Source: Aurifilum marmelostoma | Taxonomy: Eukaryota; Ascomycota; Sordariomycetes; Diaporthales; Cryphonectriaceae | NCBI GenBank assembly: GCA_027559495.1 | Contig: JAMXSV010000028.1 | Location: 1,488,001 to 1,552,000, forward strand | Length of the DNA: 64,000 nucleotides | Direction of reading: 5' to 3' | Shown: positions 12,882 to 23,171 of the stretch, one piece after another | Layout of the letters: the number at the start of each line of letters is the position of its first letter | How positions within the stretch are numbered: position 1 is the first letter of the stretch | Notes under the pieces: generated by a model | Told to the model about the DNA's origin: nothing | The model's database searches: none | The model's input: only the letters and a program-made list of their open reading frames with translations | Position numbers and translations under genes: made by a program

Positions 12882-13628
12882 GTCAGAACTTGGCTGATGT
12901 GAATTGAGAGGAATATATTGCCGGCACACACTGACTACCGAGTAGCAGTGACGAAGAGAAGGTAGAGAGGCAAGGCTATTGGGGGAGGAGGAGGAGGACA
13001 ACAAGGGAAGGCCGATAACTTTATATCGATCGACGGCTGAGATTACCTGCCGCACGCAGCTGGCCGACGAATCCCCTAGGAACTCGGGGCGGCGGCTTTC
13101 TCGTGGCGTGCGAGAGGGAGAGTCAAGAAGGAAAAAGAAAAAAAAAATAAAAATAAAATAAAATAGAGGGACCAAAAAGCAAGCAGATGCCTGCAGGGTT
13201 GTGGGCACCTTGGAGGAGGAGAGGAGGAGGAAGGGGGGGGGGGGCGCGGATGGACAGTAAGCACCGAGGAGGGCCCCAAGATTGAAGGAGGCGCAATTTA
13301 ACTTTATAAAGTATCTTTGGACGTTACTTCTTGGGCGGCGATCAGGGAAGGGAAGGTTCTTGTAGCTATGTATAAATCAAGATTGTGGAATCACGCACGA
13401 AGCCTGTGCCTGGCTGTGTCTGTGTGTCTGTGTGTGTGCGTGCGTGCGTGTGTGGTCCGGGGAGGGTCTCTTGCATGCTTTGACAGGGCACCTGTCAGGC
13501 TGAACCGATTGGCTGAGGAGGACCTCTGGGCTTCATTGGGTTTCTGGGCTACTGCAGCAGCAGCTGGTGCTGTGGTGAGCGGCAGCCGTTGGTCACGATG
13601 GTCTGCTGCTGGAAAGGGTGGCTGGCGG

Positions 13629-13629
<1 letters not shown>

Positions 13630-13672
<43 letters not shown>

Positions 13673-13707
13673 ACCACTGACTGACTGACTGACTGACTGA
13701 CTGACTG
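13630..13707. repeat. Compound (GT)n and (CTGA)n microsatellite
   Basis: About 21 GT units (13630-13671) are followed after 5 bp by eight CTGA units (13676-13707). Confidence 0.95.
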
Positions 13708-13989
13708 GCCTGAGGGGACAAACGAACAATAGTCGGGATGGAATGTGATGATGATGTTGTAGCGCAACGTTACTTTTATTAGGCCCTGTTGGCTTTGTTG
13801 TCTGCAGGCTTGTTATGCGGGAACAGACGCCGCCTCCCGAGAAGGGTGTGTAGTCCCCACGGTTATTGGCCTGCCACGGTGCGGAGGAGGAGCAGGAGGA
13901 GGAGGGTCTGCACGATCCAAGCCACAGTTCCACCGGCAGAAGTCGCGGTGCAGAGAGGGGGGATGGCGATCCTCAAAGAAGGGGTGCAG

Positions 13990-14023
13990 CAGGAGGAGGA
14001 GGAGGAGGAGGAGGAGGAGGAGG
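13990..14023. repeat. (GAG)n microsatellite
   Basis: About 11 uninterrupted GAG units in non-coding DNA. Confidence 0.9.
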
Positions 14024-14793
14024 TGGGTGGTGTGTGTTCGTCCCGGCGGCACTGGTGCGGGACCCCACCGTCATCTCTTTTGCCGTTCAGGAGAGATATG
14101 TGGACCACACAACATTCCCTCGAGGCTCTTCAGCTGGGCGGCGCAATGAGCAGCCTTTTTTTTTTTCCGCCTGCACGGGCCAGCATAGGGGTGGGGGGGG
14201 GGGGGGGGTTCGCACGCATGGGACGGGGATGATGGTATCGAGGTCCCAATGCAACCTTTGCCCTTTTTTCTTTCATTCTTTTTTTATTTTTGATTTCAAT
14301 CTATTGATGTTCTTGCTTAATTCATTATATATACCTTCACTCTGCATGAACACTGATCCTGATTCTCCCCTGACGACAGCGACCAGGGTAGGGTGGAATC
14401 AACAAGATTGAAACCAACCAGGCTATTTCTTCAACCTTAAAATTCTCGGACGAGGCGGGGCCACAGTAAGCCTCCTGCCGTTTCTCCCGCTGCACTAGGT
14501 CCGGGACTTGGGCGGGCACGAAGAAAGAGGAAGAAAGAGGACGAGGACGATGAGGAGGATTAGGAAGAGGAGGGAGGAGGAAAAGAGTGTCTCAACCAAC
14601 CAAGATCCCCTCGGCAGGTGACTGACCTCTCTACAAGCCCTCGTCCTCGTCCTCCTCGTCCTCCGACAACTTGCACAGTTGCCAAGCAAAGAAAGGCTGA
14701 AGAGCCAAGGCTGATAGTCGACATGTCTCGCTTCTCTCTTTTGTCTCTTCAGATGCAGGGCCACGGCATGGCGTTGTTGAGACTGGAGCTCTG

Positions 14794-14836
<43 letters not shown>
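14794..14836. repeat. (CTG)n microsatellite
   Basis: About 14 CTG units, outside any supported coding exon. Confidence 0.9.
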
Positions 14837-14838
<2 letters not shown>

Positions 14839-15704
14839 GCCGCCAATGAAATGTGCACTCTGATGTGTGAATGGAGAACCCAGACACCTCTCCTCAGAGA
14901 ACAATGTGACCAATATGTTACATCAATTGATAGGTCAAGAGGAGGACCCTCTCTCTCCCCCACTATGGCAGATCTAGATCTCGACTGAACAGCGGGAGGG
15001 GGGAGAGAGAAGGCCTGCACTGCATTTGACTGCTGTCACGGGACAGACTGACTCGATCTCATCAACCTGCATTTGCCTTTTTTTTTCTTCTTTTTTTTTC
15101 TTTCTTTCTTCTTCAAGGAGACAATTCCTGCTGTCAAGAAGGCATTAATAATGTATTGTATGTTGCTGCATCATGACAAAACAAGTGAACTGCAGGCCGG
15201 GACAGGACAGGACAGGCACAGGACAAGTCTTCCACCACCTTCGACTTGGATCATCACCTACTAAGCCTGGAGTGACTGGGCCGGCGGGGGGAGGGTAGCT
15301 GGCTGACTAATGGGGTGCCGCCACAGCTGCTGGTGGCTGGTGGCTGGCTATGACAAAAACAGCAAACCAAGTGGCTTAGCACTGGCAGGCCGGCAGGGGA
15401 ATCGCAGGCCAGGCCAGGCGAGGCGGCATCCTGGCCTGGCCGGCTTCTGGTCATGGCACGGCTGACTGTGCAAACTTCACCCTGTCGTCACTTTTTCCTG
15501 TTCCTCTCTTTCTCTCTCTCTCTCTCTCCATATCCAAAGCCACAGTCTCGTCCCTCCTCTCAACTGTGTATCACTACCTGCAACCATCTTCCACACTGTC
15601 TATTCTCGTCATCCTTCCTATCCCTTCTTGACAGGGAGAAAGGGAGCATTCAGACGCTGAGCCCCTTCACTGGGTCTTTGTTTCGAGGTCACACCCGCCC
15701 GTGG

Positions 15705-15735
<31 letters not shown>
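15705..15735. repeat. (CTG)n microsatellite in NAB2 leader
   Basis: About 10 CTG/GCT units, 240 bp upstream of the NAB2 start and probably in its transcribed leader. Confidence 0.85.
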
Positions 15736-15738
<3 letters not shown>

Positions 15739-15975
15739 ACACGGTCGCAACCTTCATTGCCCTTGCGCAACCACTGATCCCACCCCAGTCATTGTCGCAT
15801 CAGCCCTCCAGGTCGTGTGTCCATTGTCAGTCACCCGTCCAGCTCGAGGCCCTGCTCCTCTTGTCCCCCCTCGGCAGCTGTCCCCAGACGACTTTCTCGA
15901 CCCTCTTTTACCCTCCCCGGACAAGACCACAACCACCATCAGCTGTCTCACATACAATCCCCCCCCCCCACCAAC

Positions 15976-17014
15976 ATGACTGTCGTGATCGAGCTCAACA
16001 CCCCCCTGGCTGATGCCCTCAACTCGGCCATCCAGCCGAAGCTCGAGGAGTGCGGCTGGGCCACCGGTGGCGCCGACGATGCAGCCCTCACCGAGTACAT
16101 CATCCTCATGCTCGTCAACGGCAAGACGCAGGACGAGGTCGCCCAGGAGCTCTCCGCCGACCTGCTCGGCCTGGATCCCAACGACCCTGGCCTGCGCGAC
16201 TTCTGCAGCTGGCTCTTTACCACCATCGACGCGCTCTCGGCCCAGTACGGCGTCTCGACCGCCCAGGCCGCCGGCGCACAGGCAGACCCTGCCGCAGCAC
16301 CGGATGGCGATCAGGACATGGACATGGCCCCGGCCGACGGCCCGGCAGAGCTCAATGCGTACGTCCAGAGCCCCCCCTCTCGCGGAAGACTTGACAGCTG
16401 TTTGTGATGCTGACCCATACCAGACCCACAGGCCCCAAAGCCATGCGCAACGGTACCGACGGACGAGGCCGAGGCAAACGCATCATGGGCCAGATAAATC
16501 GGGCAATGGACAGGACACACGAGTCTGTCTTACATCGAGTGCGCGGCGCCAGCGGCACCGAGAGGATCAACACCCACAGCCGCACCCCGCCCACAGGTCC
16601 CCGCATGGGCCCCGGCAGGCAGCCGAGAGGAGGCCCCAACTCGCGGACCGCCAGCATCCAGCACGGCCTCGCCAACATGAACAACATGCAGTCGCCCGGT
16701 ATGAACGGAGGCATGGGCACCATGCAGGCCTGGGGCATGATGCCGGGTCAGCAGGCCCCCGACGTCATGTCTGTATTACAACAGCAGCAGCAGCTGCTGA
16801 ACCAGATGCAGCAGCAGATGCAGCAGCAGATGATGGCACAGTCTGGACAGGCCAACGGCGGCGGCGGCGGCGGCTTCGGCGGCAGGGGCCGCGGCAGGTC
16901 GTTGATGGAGCGGACCCAGCGGGGCAACTTCCGAGGTCGCGGCGGAAACAGCCACCAGAATGGCAACCACGCGCATACTGCGTCAGCAGACGGTAACCAG
17001 CAGCAGAAGGACGG

Positions 17015-17049
<35 letters not shown>

Positions 17050-17675
17050 CCCAGGGCGGCGAGGATGCCGAGATGGGCGGCACCGCACGGGAGCCAGCAA
17101 ACCCCGAAGACAGCATCTGTCGCTTCAACCTCAGGTGCACCAACAAGGACTGCAAGTTTGCCCACCAGTCCCCTGCGGCACCGCCCGGCGCCACCGTCGA
17201 CGTCAAGGACGTGTGCAGCTTCGGCGCCGCGTGCAAGAACTTCAAGTGCGTCGCCCGCCACCCCTCGCCCGCAGCCAGGACCGCCCACCAGAGCGAGCAG
17301 GACTGCAAGTTCTGGCCCAACTGCCAAAACGCCCGCTGTCCCTTCAAGCACCCGTCCAAGCCCCCGTGCCGCAACGGCGGCGACTGCAAGACCCCTGGCT
17401 GTGAGTTCTACCACACTACCGTCATGTGCAAGTACAAGCCCTGCACGAACCGGTACTGCACCTTCAAGCACGAGGAGGGCCAGCGCGGTACCTTTCCCGA
17501 CAAGGTCTGGACGGCCGACGGCGGTGCGGGCCAGCAGCAGCAGCAACAACAACAGCAGCACGTCAGCGAGCGCAAGTTTGCAGACGGCAACGTGGTGGAG
17601 GAGGAGGTTATCCCTGGTGCTGGTGACGACGCAATGGGCGGCACCGATCAGCAGCAGACGACCGTGGCCGGCTAG
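15976..17675 (+). CDS. NAB2: Nuclear polyadenylated-RNA-binding protein Nab2 (ZC3H14 family)
   Basis: There are two exons, 15976-16358 and 16424-17675, separated by a 65-nt intron with a TGCTGAC branch sequence, giving 544 residues. Residues 1 to about 100 form the helical Nab2 N-terminal domain that contacts the nuclear-pore-associated export machinery. A disordered region follows, with a basic arginine-rich part, a poly-Q stretch, a glycine-rich RGG segment (GGRGRGRSLMERTQRGNFRG) and a run of ten alanines. Five tandem CCCH fingers start at residue 360. Four have C-x5-C-x4-C-x3-H spacing and the last, at about 463-477, has C-x4-C-x4-C-x3-H. In the family these fingers bind poly(A) and limit tail length during mRNA export. 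Yeast Nab2 has seven fingers, so the array is shorter here. The tail contains another poly-Q stretch. The fingers and N-terminal domain together make the assignment firm. Confidence 0.92.
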
Positions 17676-18271
17676 GAGTCGCACGTGTTTGATTTCGCAT
17701 CCGATGTCGATTCCGATGACGTGATCTCATGAGCGAGGAGAGGACCGACAAGGAGAGAGGGATGGGAGGGAGGAACTGGAATGGATGTATGGCATACAAT
17801 GGAGGGCGGGCAGAGATTTTCTCTTTTTTTTTTTTCCTTTTTTTCTTTTTTTCCCTTTTCCATCTATCTTGTCCTGTACAATACAAGCGACTTGTTGGGT
17901 GGGCGTGGGGTCGACCGAGACACGGTCTCTGCTTTCCAAGAACTTCTCGAAAGAAACAGGCGTTTGGGAAAGGGGGGGAAAGGGAGGGAGTGGGTGTGAT
18001 CTTATAGGGATGGGTGGCATCAACCAGATTTCCGCTATTCTGAACTTTCTTCAGAAAAGGGTGCGTGTGGATGGGGCAGCCGGGTGGGAAGGAAGGGAGG
18101 GGAAAAGAGAAAGAAAAAAAAAAAACAAAAAAACACGAAAAGAAAACTGGTCTCATGTGTGCTCGGCGAGCTGGGACAGAGGAGGGCTCGATCAAGATGA
18201 AATGAATACAGGGAAATTAATATTCCTCGAGACCGGAGTCTTGTTGTATAACCTTGCTATCTCACTTCTGC

Positions 18272-18273
<2 letters not shown>

Positions 18274-18307
<34 letters not shown>
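18274..18307. repeat. (GT)n microsatellite
   Basis: About 17 uninterrupted GT units. Confidence 0.95.
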
Positions 18308-18308
<1 letters not shown>

Positions 18309-18401
18309 CGTATACCCTACGTTGGCGATGTCACAGCATATGGATTCAACGCATCATTCCAAAGGTAATTGACGGAACGGCCTACTCCTGCTACGAGTCT
18401 C

Positions 18402-18409
18402 AACCCTAA
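18402..18409. promoter_or_regulatory. Telobox-like octamer AACCCTAA
   Basis: The octamer matches the telobox found in promoters of translation-related fungal genes. It lies between two convergent 3' ends, where no promoter is expected, so it may be chance or mark an unseen non-coding transcript. Confidence 0.15.
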
Positions 18410-18860
18410 ACGAAAACCCAAGTCCTCATGAAAAGGCAAGGTCGGCACACAAAGTCTCCCCCCATTCCCTCTTCCTCTTTCCGCCCCAAGAGAATTGGTT
18501 GTCCCTTCTGGCAGTGCAACGAACATCCAGCCAGAGCAATACGTATCATACAAGACTATACACTCACTCCTCCTTACATACTTATACAAGAAGTCGATAA
18601 ATCCCAAGGCAAAAGGGAGAGGGGATGGGCCCAGCCAGGGCATACACTTTCTTCTCGAATACTCGATGCCTCCTGCTGGCTCTCTCGTTCAACTTGGGGT
18701 TGGGTGAGTGAGTGGTGTGTAGAAATCACACTCGAGAGGCGTCCGTCATGCAAGACTTGTGACCGACTGGCCGTGGTAAATCACAAGAAGGTGAGGGGGG
18801 GGGGGAGCTGTACTGGATATTGTTCCAATTCATCTTTCTCCCCTTCGTACCCGTTTTGTC

Positions 18861-18865
<5 letters not shown>

Positions 18866-18890
<25 letters not shown>
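18866..18890. repeat. (CA)n microsatellite
   Basis: About 12 uninterrupted CA units. Confidence 0.95.
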
Positions 18891-18891
<1 letters not shown>

Positions 18892-19054
18892 TAAACACCT
18901 CATCACTTTCATTTGATCACTTGCACTCCTCCAAGGGTGAAAAGATGATAGGATTCTTTCTAGTCAAGCTGTATCGTCATCACGCCCCAGAACAACACAA
19001 GAAAAGCTATGTACTTGAATTATCGGGAGCAAAGAAAAAAAAAAGACAAGACCA

Positions 19055-19080
19055 AGTCAGTCAGTCAGTCAGTCAGTCAG
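19055..19080. repeat. (GTCA)n tetranucleotide repeat
   Basis: About six GTCA units. The permuted reverse complement of this unit is the CTGA array seen 5.4 kb upstream. Confidence 0.9.
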
Positions 19081-19975
19081 CACAGACAAGACAGAAAAAG
19101 CAGGCCCGTTGCGCAGGACCCAGAACCAAAAGATTTGGCGAATGCAATGACGCTCTCGCTGGTTGTGAAGAAAGGGGGAGAGAGGGGGCCTAAAGCATGT
19201 TTGTGCGGACGTGAAAGAAAACAGAGAAAGAGACAAGAAACATCGACAGCAAACGGAAATAACAACAGTACCGCGCAACGACCCACTGTCAACGCCCGTC
19301 CGCCACCGTATTTGACCTTGAAAAGACAAGGATAGGGATGAGACAACCAACCATATTCTTTTCTTTTCAAGGGAACAAAAAAAAAAAAAACTTGAGAAAG
19401 AGAAACAAAAGATGACAGGATATAAGAGAACAAGCAGACACTTCAATACGTGACGACCAGCTTGCGTCTCCGAGCAGACAAACAAAGAGGCATGGCTTGC
19501 GCAGGGGCACCCATCCCAAGAATCGCATCGTCGGTCGCGGTTCGTGTGTCGAAAGGGCTTGGAGAGTCTGGTCTTTGCATATTCTCGCCCATCACGGCTC
19601 GTCGCATACAACATTCCTTTCTGCAGTCCCTCGAGTTGTCATGATGGACCTCTGCTCAACCCCTCCATATGTATAAGCTGGTGGTGTCCTTTCGCATCCC
19701 CGAGGAAGGATTCGGGTCTGTGCCCGTGGTCGTTGGAGTGACATTACGTCAGACAATTTGCTGGTGATGCGCATCTTTAAGAAGATATGGCTGTGGCCTG
19801 TCTGAATCCGCAGGAAGAGCCACAGTCCAAGTATTTCTTCAGTGTGACCACCCCAGTCTCTCGACGCTCATCCCGAAGATACAAGCAGAAGACGCGAATG
19901 ACCAGGCCATTGACACCAAAAACAAAAAAAAACAAAAAAACACCAAAAACCAGAGAGACAAAAAGGACCAGGCTT

Positions 19976-21609
19976 CTAGTGGATGCGTGCGCCGCAAACG
20001 AGGCAGTTCACCTCCTCCAGCCAGGTCTTTTGTCCACCCTCGATACCAGTCCTCAGGTCCTTGATCTCGAACGTATCGTTATCAGGCTTGAAGGTGGCTT
20101 CGAAGAGTCCCTCGTACGGCTTATAGCTCAGGTCATCGGCCTTCTTGCGCCCCCGGGCGACGCCTTTGCGGGCCGGTTCGGCCGTCGGGGTCTGTGTTGT
20201 CGAGGCCCTGCCGTTCTGTGGCTGAGCTGAGCCCTCCGCGGCGATCTCGCGCTCCTCCTTGACGTCCACCGTGTCGCTCGCCCTCACCGTGTCGCCCTCG
20301 CCGTCCGTCTTGACCTGGATGGGCAGCTCCGTGGCGACGGTGGCGCTGCCGGGCTCGATGGGGCTCAGTGGGCGCTTTGCCTCTTCCTCGTCCTTCTCGG
20401 CCTTGACGCCCGGCGCCTTATGAGGCTTGTCGGAGCCGAGCTGCTCCCACACCCTCATGAGTATCTCGTGCTTCAGGCACTCCTCGTGCAGCCACTTCTT
20501 GCAGTTATCGTTGGGACACCCGATAAGGACCTTGTCCGGATTGCCGGGCTCGTTGCACCTGCAGACGCGATCCACAACCTGTGTTGGTCAAACAAGATCT
20601 ATGTCAGTGCTGCTTTCGCTTGTTGTCTGGACTGTGTATTGCGCGGTTCTGGGTCTGAAGGCTTACCGATAGCTCAAAGGTGCGCACGTCGAGGGCCTGG
20701 CGCCAGTACAGCGCGCTCTGGATCTGGTCGTCGTTCTCGTCGGTGACCTGGTTCACAGTCGCCTGCTGGGTGACGGACACAACGTTGATGATGTCCACTT
20801 TAAAGATTTCCCCCCCTCGGGTCAGCCGGCTGGTATCTCAAGCGCCCCGGAGCTTCTGCGCGCAGACTTACTATGGTTGGACGCGATCAGCTCGTTCTGC
20901 CCGTGGTAGGGCTGCCGGCCAGAGACGTACTTCTTGCCGTCGAGGGTATTAGGAGGCAGCTCGTCCGGCCAGTACATCCAGTAGACACGGGCGTAAACGT
21001 GGTGCTCATCGCTGGCGCGGATCTCGAGGATGCGCGCCACCCAGTCGTCGTCAGAGTGCGTCCTGAGCCCGGCCTGGCCAGCCGAGGGCGCAGACTTCTG
21101 ACGCTCGATCGTGCTCTCGTTCGCGACGAAGATATAGTTGTCGCTAAAGTATTTGGAACCATTCACTACAGGAAAGAGGCACAAATGATCCAATCAGCAT
21201 GCGCACCTGAGGCGGGGGTGGAGAAAGCTTCCGTCACAGAGCCTATTGCAGGCTGGGGGGGGGGGAGAAAAGGTGAGGATCGCGAAGGGAGAAGGGGGGG
21301 AGGGGGCGGGGGGATGAATACAACATACACACGAAGCTATTGTACCGAGTCATCTCGGACCACCTCTTAGACGGCTCGACGGCGTAGTGGATGTCCATGG
21401 TCTCGTGGGTCTTGAACTTGCCCGTGGGCGCAAAGGGAGACATCTGGACGGGGATCTTGTGGTTGTCGCCGTCGGGCTCGTCGTCCCTGCGCCGGCGCTT
21501 CTTCTTGAGCTCGCGCTCTCTCGGGTCGACATGACGTATGGAGAAGGGGGCACTCGGCCCGGCTGGCCTCGTCAATGTTGTCGCGAGGTCTCTTGCGAGC
21601 GGAAGCCAT
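19976..21609 (-). CDS. BAH-PHD chromatin reader, EPR-1-like; frame broken by one extra base
   Basis: The four exons are 21609-21329, 21165-20872, 20797-20667 and 20578-19976. The ATG opens MASARKRPRDNIDE, with a basic nuclear signal. The downstream frame (RHVDPRERELKKKRRRR) lies one base out, and removing one base from the G5 run at 21546-21550 joins the two, giving 435 residues. The BAH domain spans about residues 90-235 (FVLNGSKYFSDNYIFVANE; YARVYWMYWPDELP; ASNHMDIINV). A PHD finger follows with C-x-C, C-x4-C and H-x2-C ligands (CRCNEPG, GCPNDNCKKWLHEEC). Its last pair, C-x2-C in NCLVCGARIH, sits at the extreme C-terminus after an insertion of well over 100 charged residues. Fungal BAH-PHD proteins such as Neurospora EPR-1 recognise H3K27me3 and effect Polycomb-type silencing. 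That role is inferred from architecture only. The exon 2/3 junction regenerates the M of NHMDIINV, but its acceptor is weak and purine-rich. Confidence 0.83.
21546..21550. other. Frame-breaking G5 run in BAH-PHD exon 1
   Basis: Coding-strand C5 between the N-terminal frame and the KKKRRRR frame. Exon 1 is 281 nt, whereas the splice phase at its donor requires a length of 3n+1. Loss of one C satisfies both. Confidence 0.75.
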
Positions 21610-21873
21610 CTTGTAGGAAAAAAAGGTGTTGGCGTTTCGCGGATCGCGGGCAGCGGGGCGGGCAAGCGGGGGGCGGAGATGTCTGGTGTGAGGGTACGCG
21701 ACCGTGCTCTTGGGCCGCTGCTCAGCCGAGATTTAGGTCGGACAGAACGGGTGATAGTGGGTGGTGGTCGTTGGACGTTGCTGTTGCGAGCTGCAGCATG
21801 CAGCAGCTGCGGTGGTGTAGCTGGAAGAGAAAGGAAAGGAGGGGGGGGAGGGGGGCCGGCTGGTGGGTTTCTT

Positions 21874-21916
21874 GCGCGCGCGCGCGTGTGTGTGTGTGTG
21901 TGTGCGTGTGTGTGTG
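21874..21916. repeat. (GC)n(GT)n alternating purine-pyrimidine tract
   Basis: Six GC units pass directly into about 15 GT units with one GC interruption, 265 bp upstream of the BAH-PHD start codon. Sequence of this type is the classic Z-DNA former. Confidence 0.85.
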
Positions 21917-22603
21917 GTGGGAAGGGAGGGGAAACACAGCTGCGTTTGCCAATCGGCTGGAGTCAGATCGAATCACTAATCAGGACCTGGACAGGCAGCA
22001 CTGCCGGGGAGTACAGGTCGCGCAGGCTCGTGACGGGGCCCTGCGGCAGCTTCTGGTGATGAGCTGACCCGTCTGCGAGATGCGCAGCTGCCAATTGGTG
22101 ATGGAAAAGGAGGAAATTGGTCGATGATGACGACGTCGTCGCGAATGGGCGCACACCGTCGGGGAGTTGCCACGATGCGATGCGAGATCAAATTTCTCGG
22201 GAGCGCGTCGCAACGGGGCACTTTGGGGGGGGGGCGGGTGGTGGCACTGGGCACCTTCAGGTAGTAGGGCCAGGCCCTGAGGCCCTGTGCGGGGGAAGCG
22301 GCAAAGGGAGGAGCGCAACTACAGCCGCTGGAGCTACAGCAGAGGATTCCAAGTTCGCCCCCTCCAGGGCTCCCCCCCCTCCCATGCCGCCTGTGGGCGG
22401 GTGGCTGGTGGAGCTCGGCTAGCTCATGTGGTAGTGGTACACTGTAGTGGTGGAAGCCCCAGGTCGGCTTGGGAGCTCGGCTAGCTTACAAGCCTGGGCG
22501 GGGCGCAGAGGGGACTCTAGCACAGGTCAGCCAGGACACCTTGGTGCTTACCCGGAGAGAGAGGGGGGGTTGGGGGAGTCAGTTTCGGGAGCGGGGGAGC
22601 TCA

Positions 22604-22660
22604 TACAGCATAGCACAGCATAGCATAGCACCGCTCAGCACAGCTCGGCATAGCACAGCG
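22604..22660. repeat. Degenerate AGCATAGCAC short tandem repeats
   Basis: Repeated CAGCATAG/CAGCACAG/CTCGGCATAG words sit in a 57-bp cluster. It appears to be slippage-derived and is non-coding. Confidence 0.6.
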
Positions 22661-23171
22661 CCACGCTACTGTACCCTACGCAGTAAATCAGTGATGTACC
22701 TATAACGGATGACAGTCTCACTCCTCTCAACGGCCAAACCTCAACCAACAACCGACCGACGTCATGTTGGGGGTCATAATTACGCCGAAGGATTCACACG
22801 AGTGACTCCTCCGACACGAAAAGCTCCTTGCGTGTGTACCTGCCCAACCGAGGCATATGGAGCGGGCATTTGCCATAAATTAGAGGAGATCATGAATCAG
22901 GCTGTGCTGCCAGGACCACCCAAACCATACAAGTACTCGCTATACTCGAAATATAATCAGGCATGTTATGTCAAGTACTTTGAGGAGGAAAAACAATAAC
23001 CAAAACGTTCAAGATGAGACACGCGTATGCTTGCTCTAGATATATCAGATAAAAACAGTACCAGGCTCGTCAAAGAGCCATGAAACACCGTCGCTATGCC
23101 TGAAAGTGAGCCAAATGATCTTCATATATTCAATGATTCCCCATCCTCATCCCTCTTCTCAGTCTCGATCA

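Larger units (their letters stand above)
12692..15975. other. Divergent intergenic region between GH20 and NAB2, microsatellite-rich
   Basis: This 3.3 kb stretch has no convincing gene. It holds at least six simple-sequence tracts: TTC, GT, CTGA, GAG and two CTG arrays. There are also C and G homopolymers, and a pyrimidine-rich leader from about 15480 to the NAB2 start. Short reading frames here consist of the repeats themselves. Confidence 0.65.
17676..19975. other. Convergent intergenic region between NAB2 and BAH-PHD genes
   Basis: This 2.3 kb stretch contains no supported gene. It includes T-rich and A-rich 3' flanks, (GT)n, (CA)n and (GTCA)n microsatellites, and one AACCCTAA telobox-like octamer. 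Both neighbouring genes end here, so no protein-gene promoter is expected. Confidence 0.6.
21610..23171. other. Intergenic region between BAH-PHD start and ATG22 end
   Basis: This holds the BAH-PHD upstream region with a (GC)n(GT)n tract, several G homopolymers, and a degenerate AGCATAGCAC repeat cluster at 22604-22660. No gene recognised. Confidence 0.6.

Noticed and set aside
10697..17675. Chitin-degradation gene cluster around the GH20 gene
   Set aside because: Neighbours are a transcription factor and NAB2, with no other carbohydrate-active enzyme or transporter. Linkage to the transcription factor is by position only.
21350..21609. Short intron in BAH-PHD exon 1 as the cause of the frame change
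   Set aside because: The only GT donors are non-consensus, and the possible introns are 33-49 nt or delete the basic KKKRRRR segment. A one-base error fits better.
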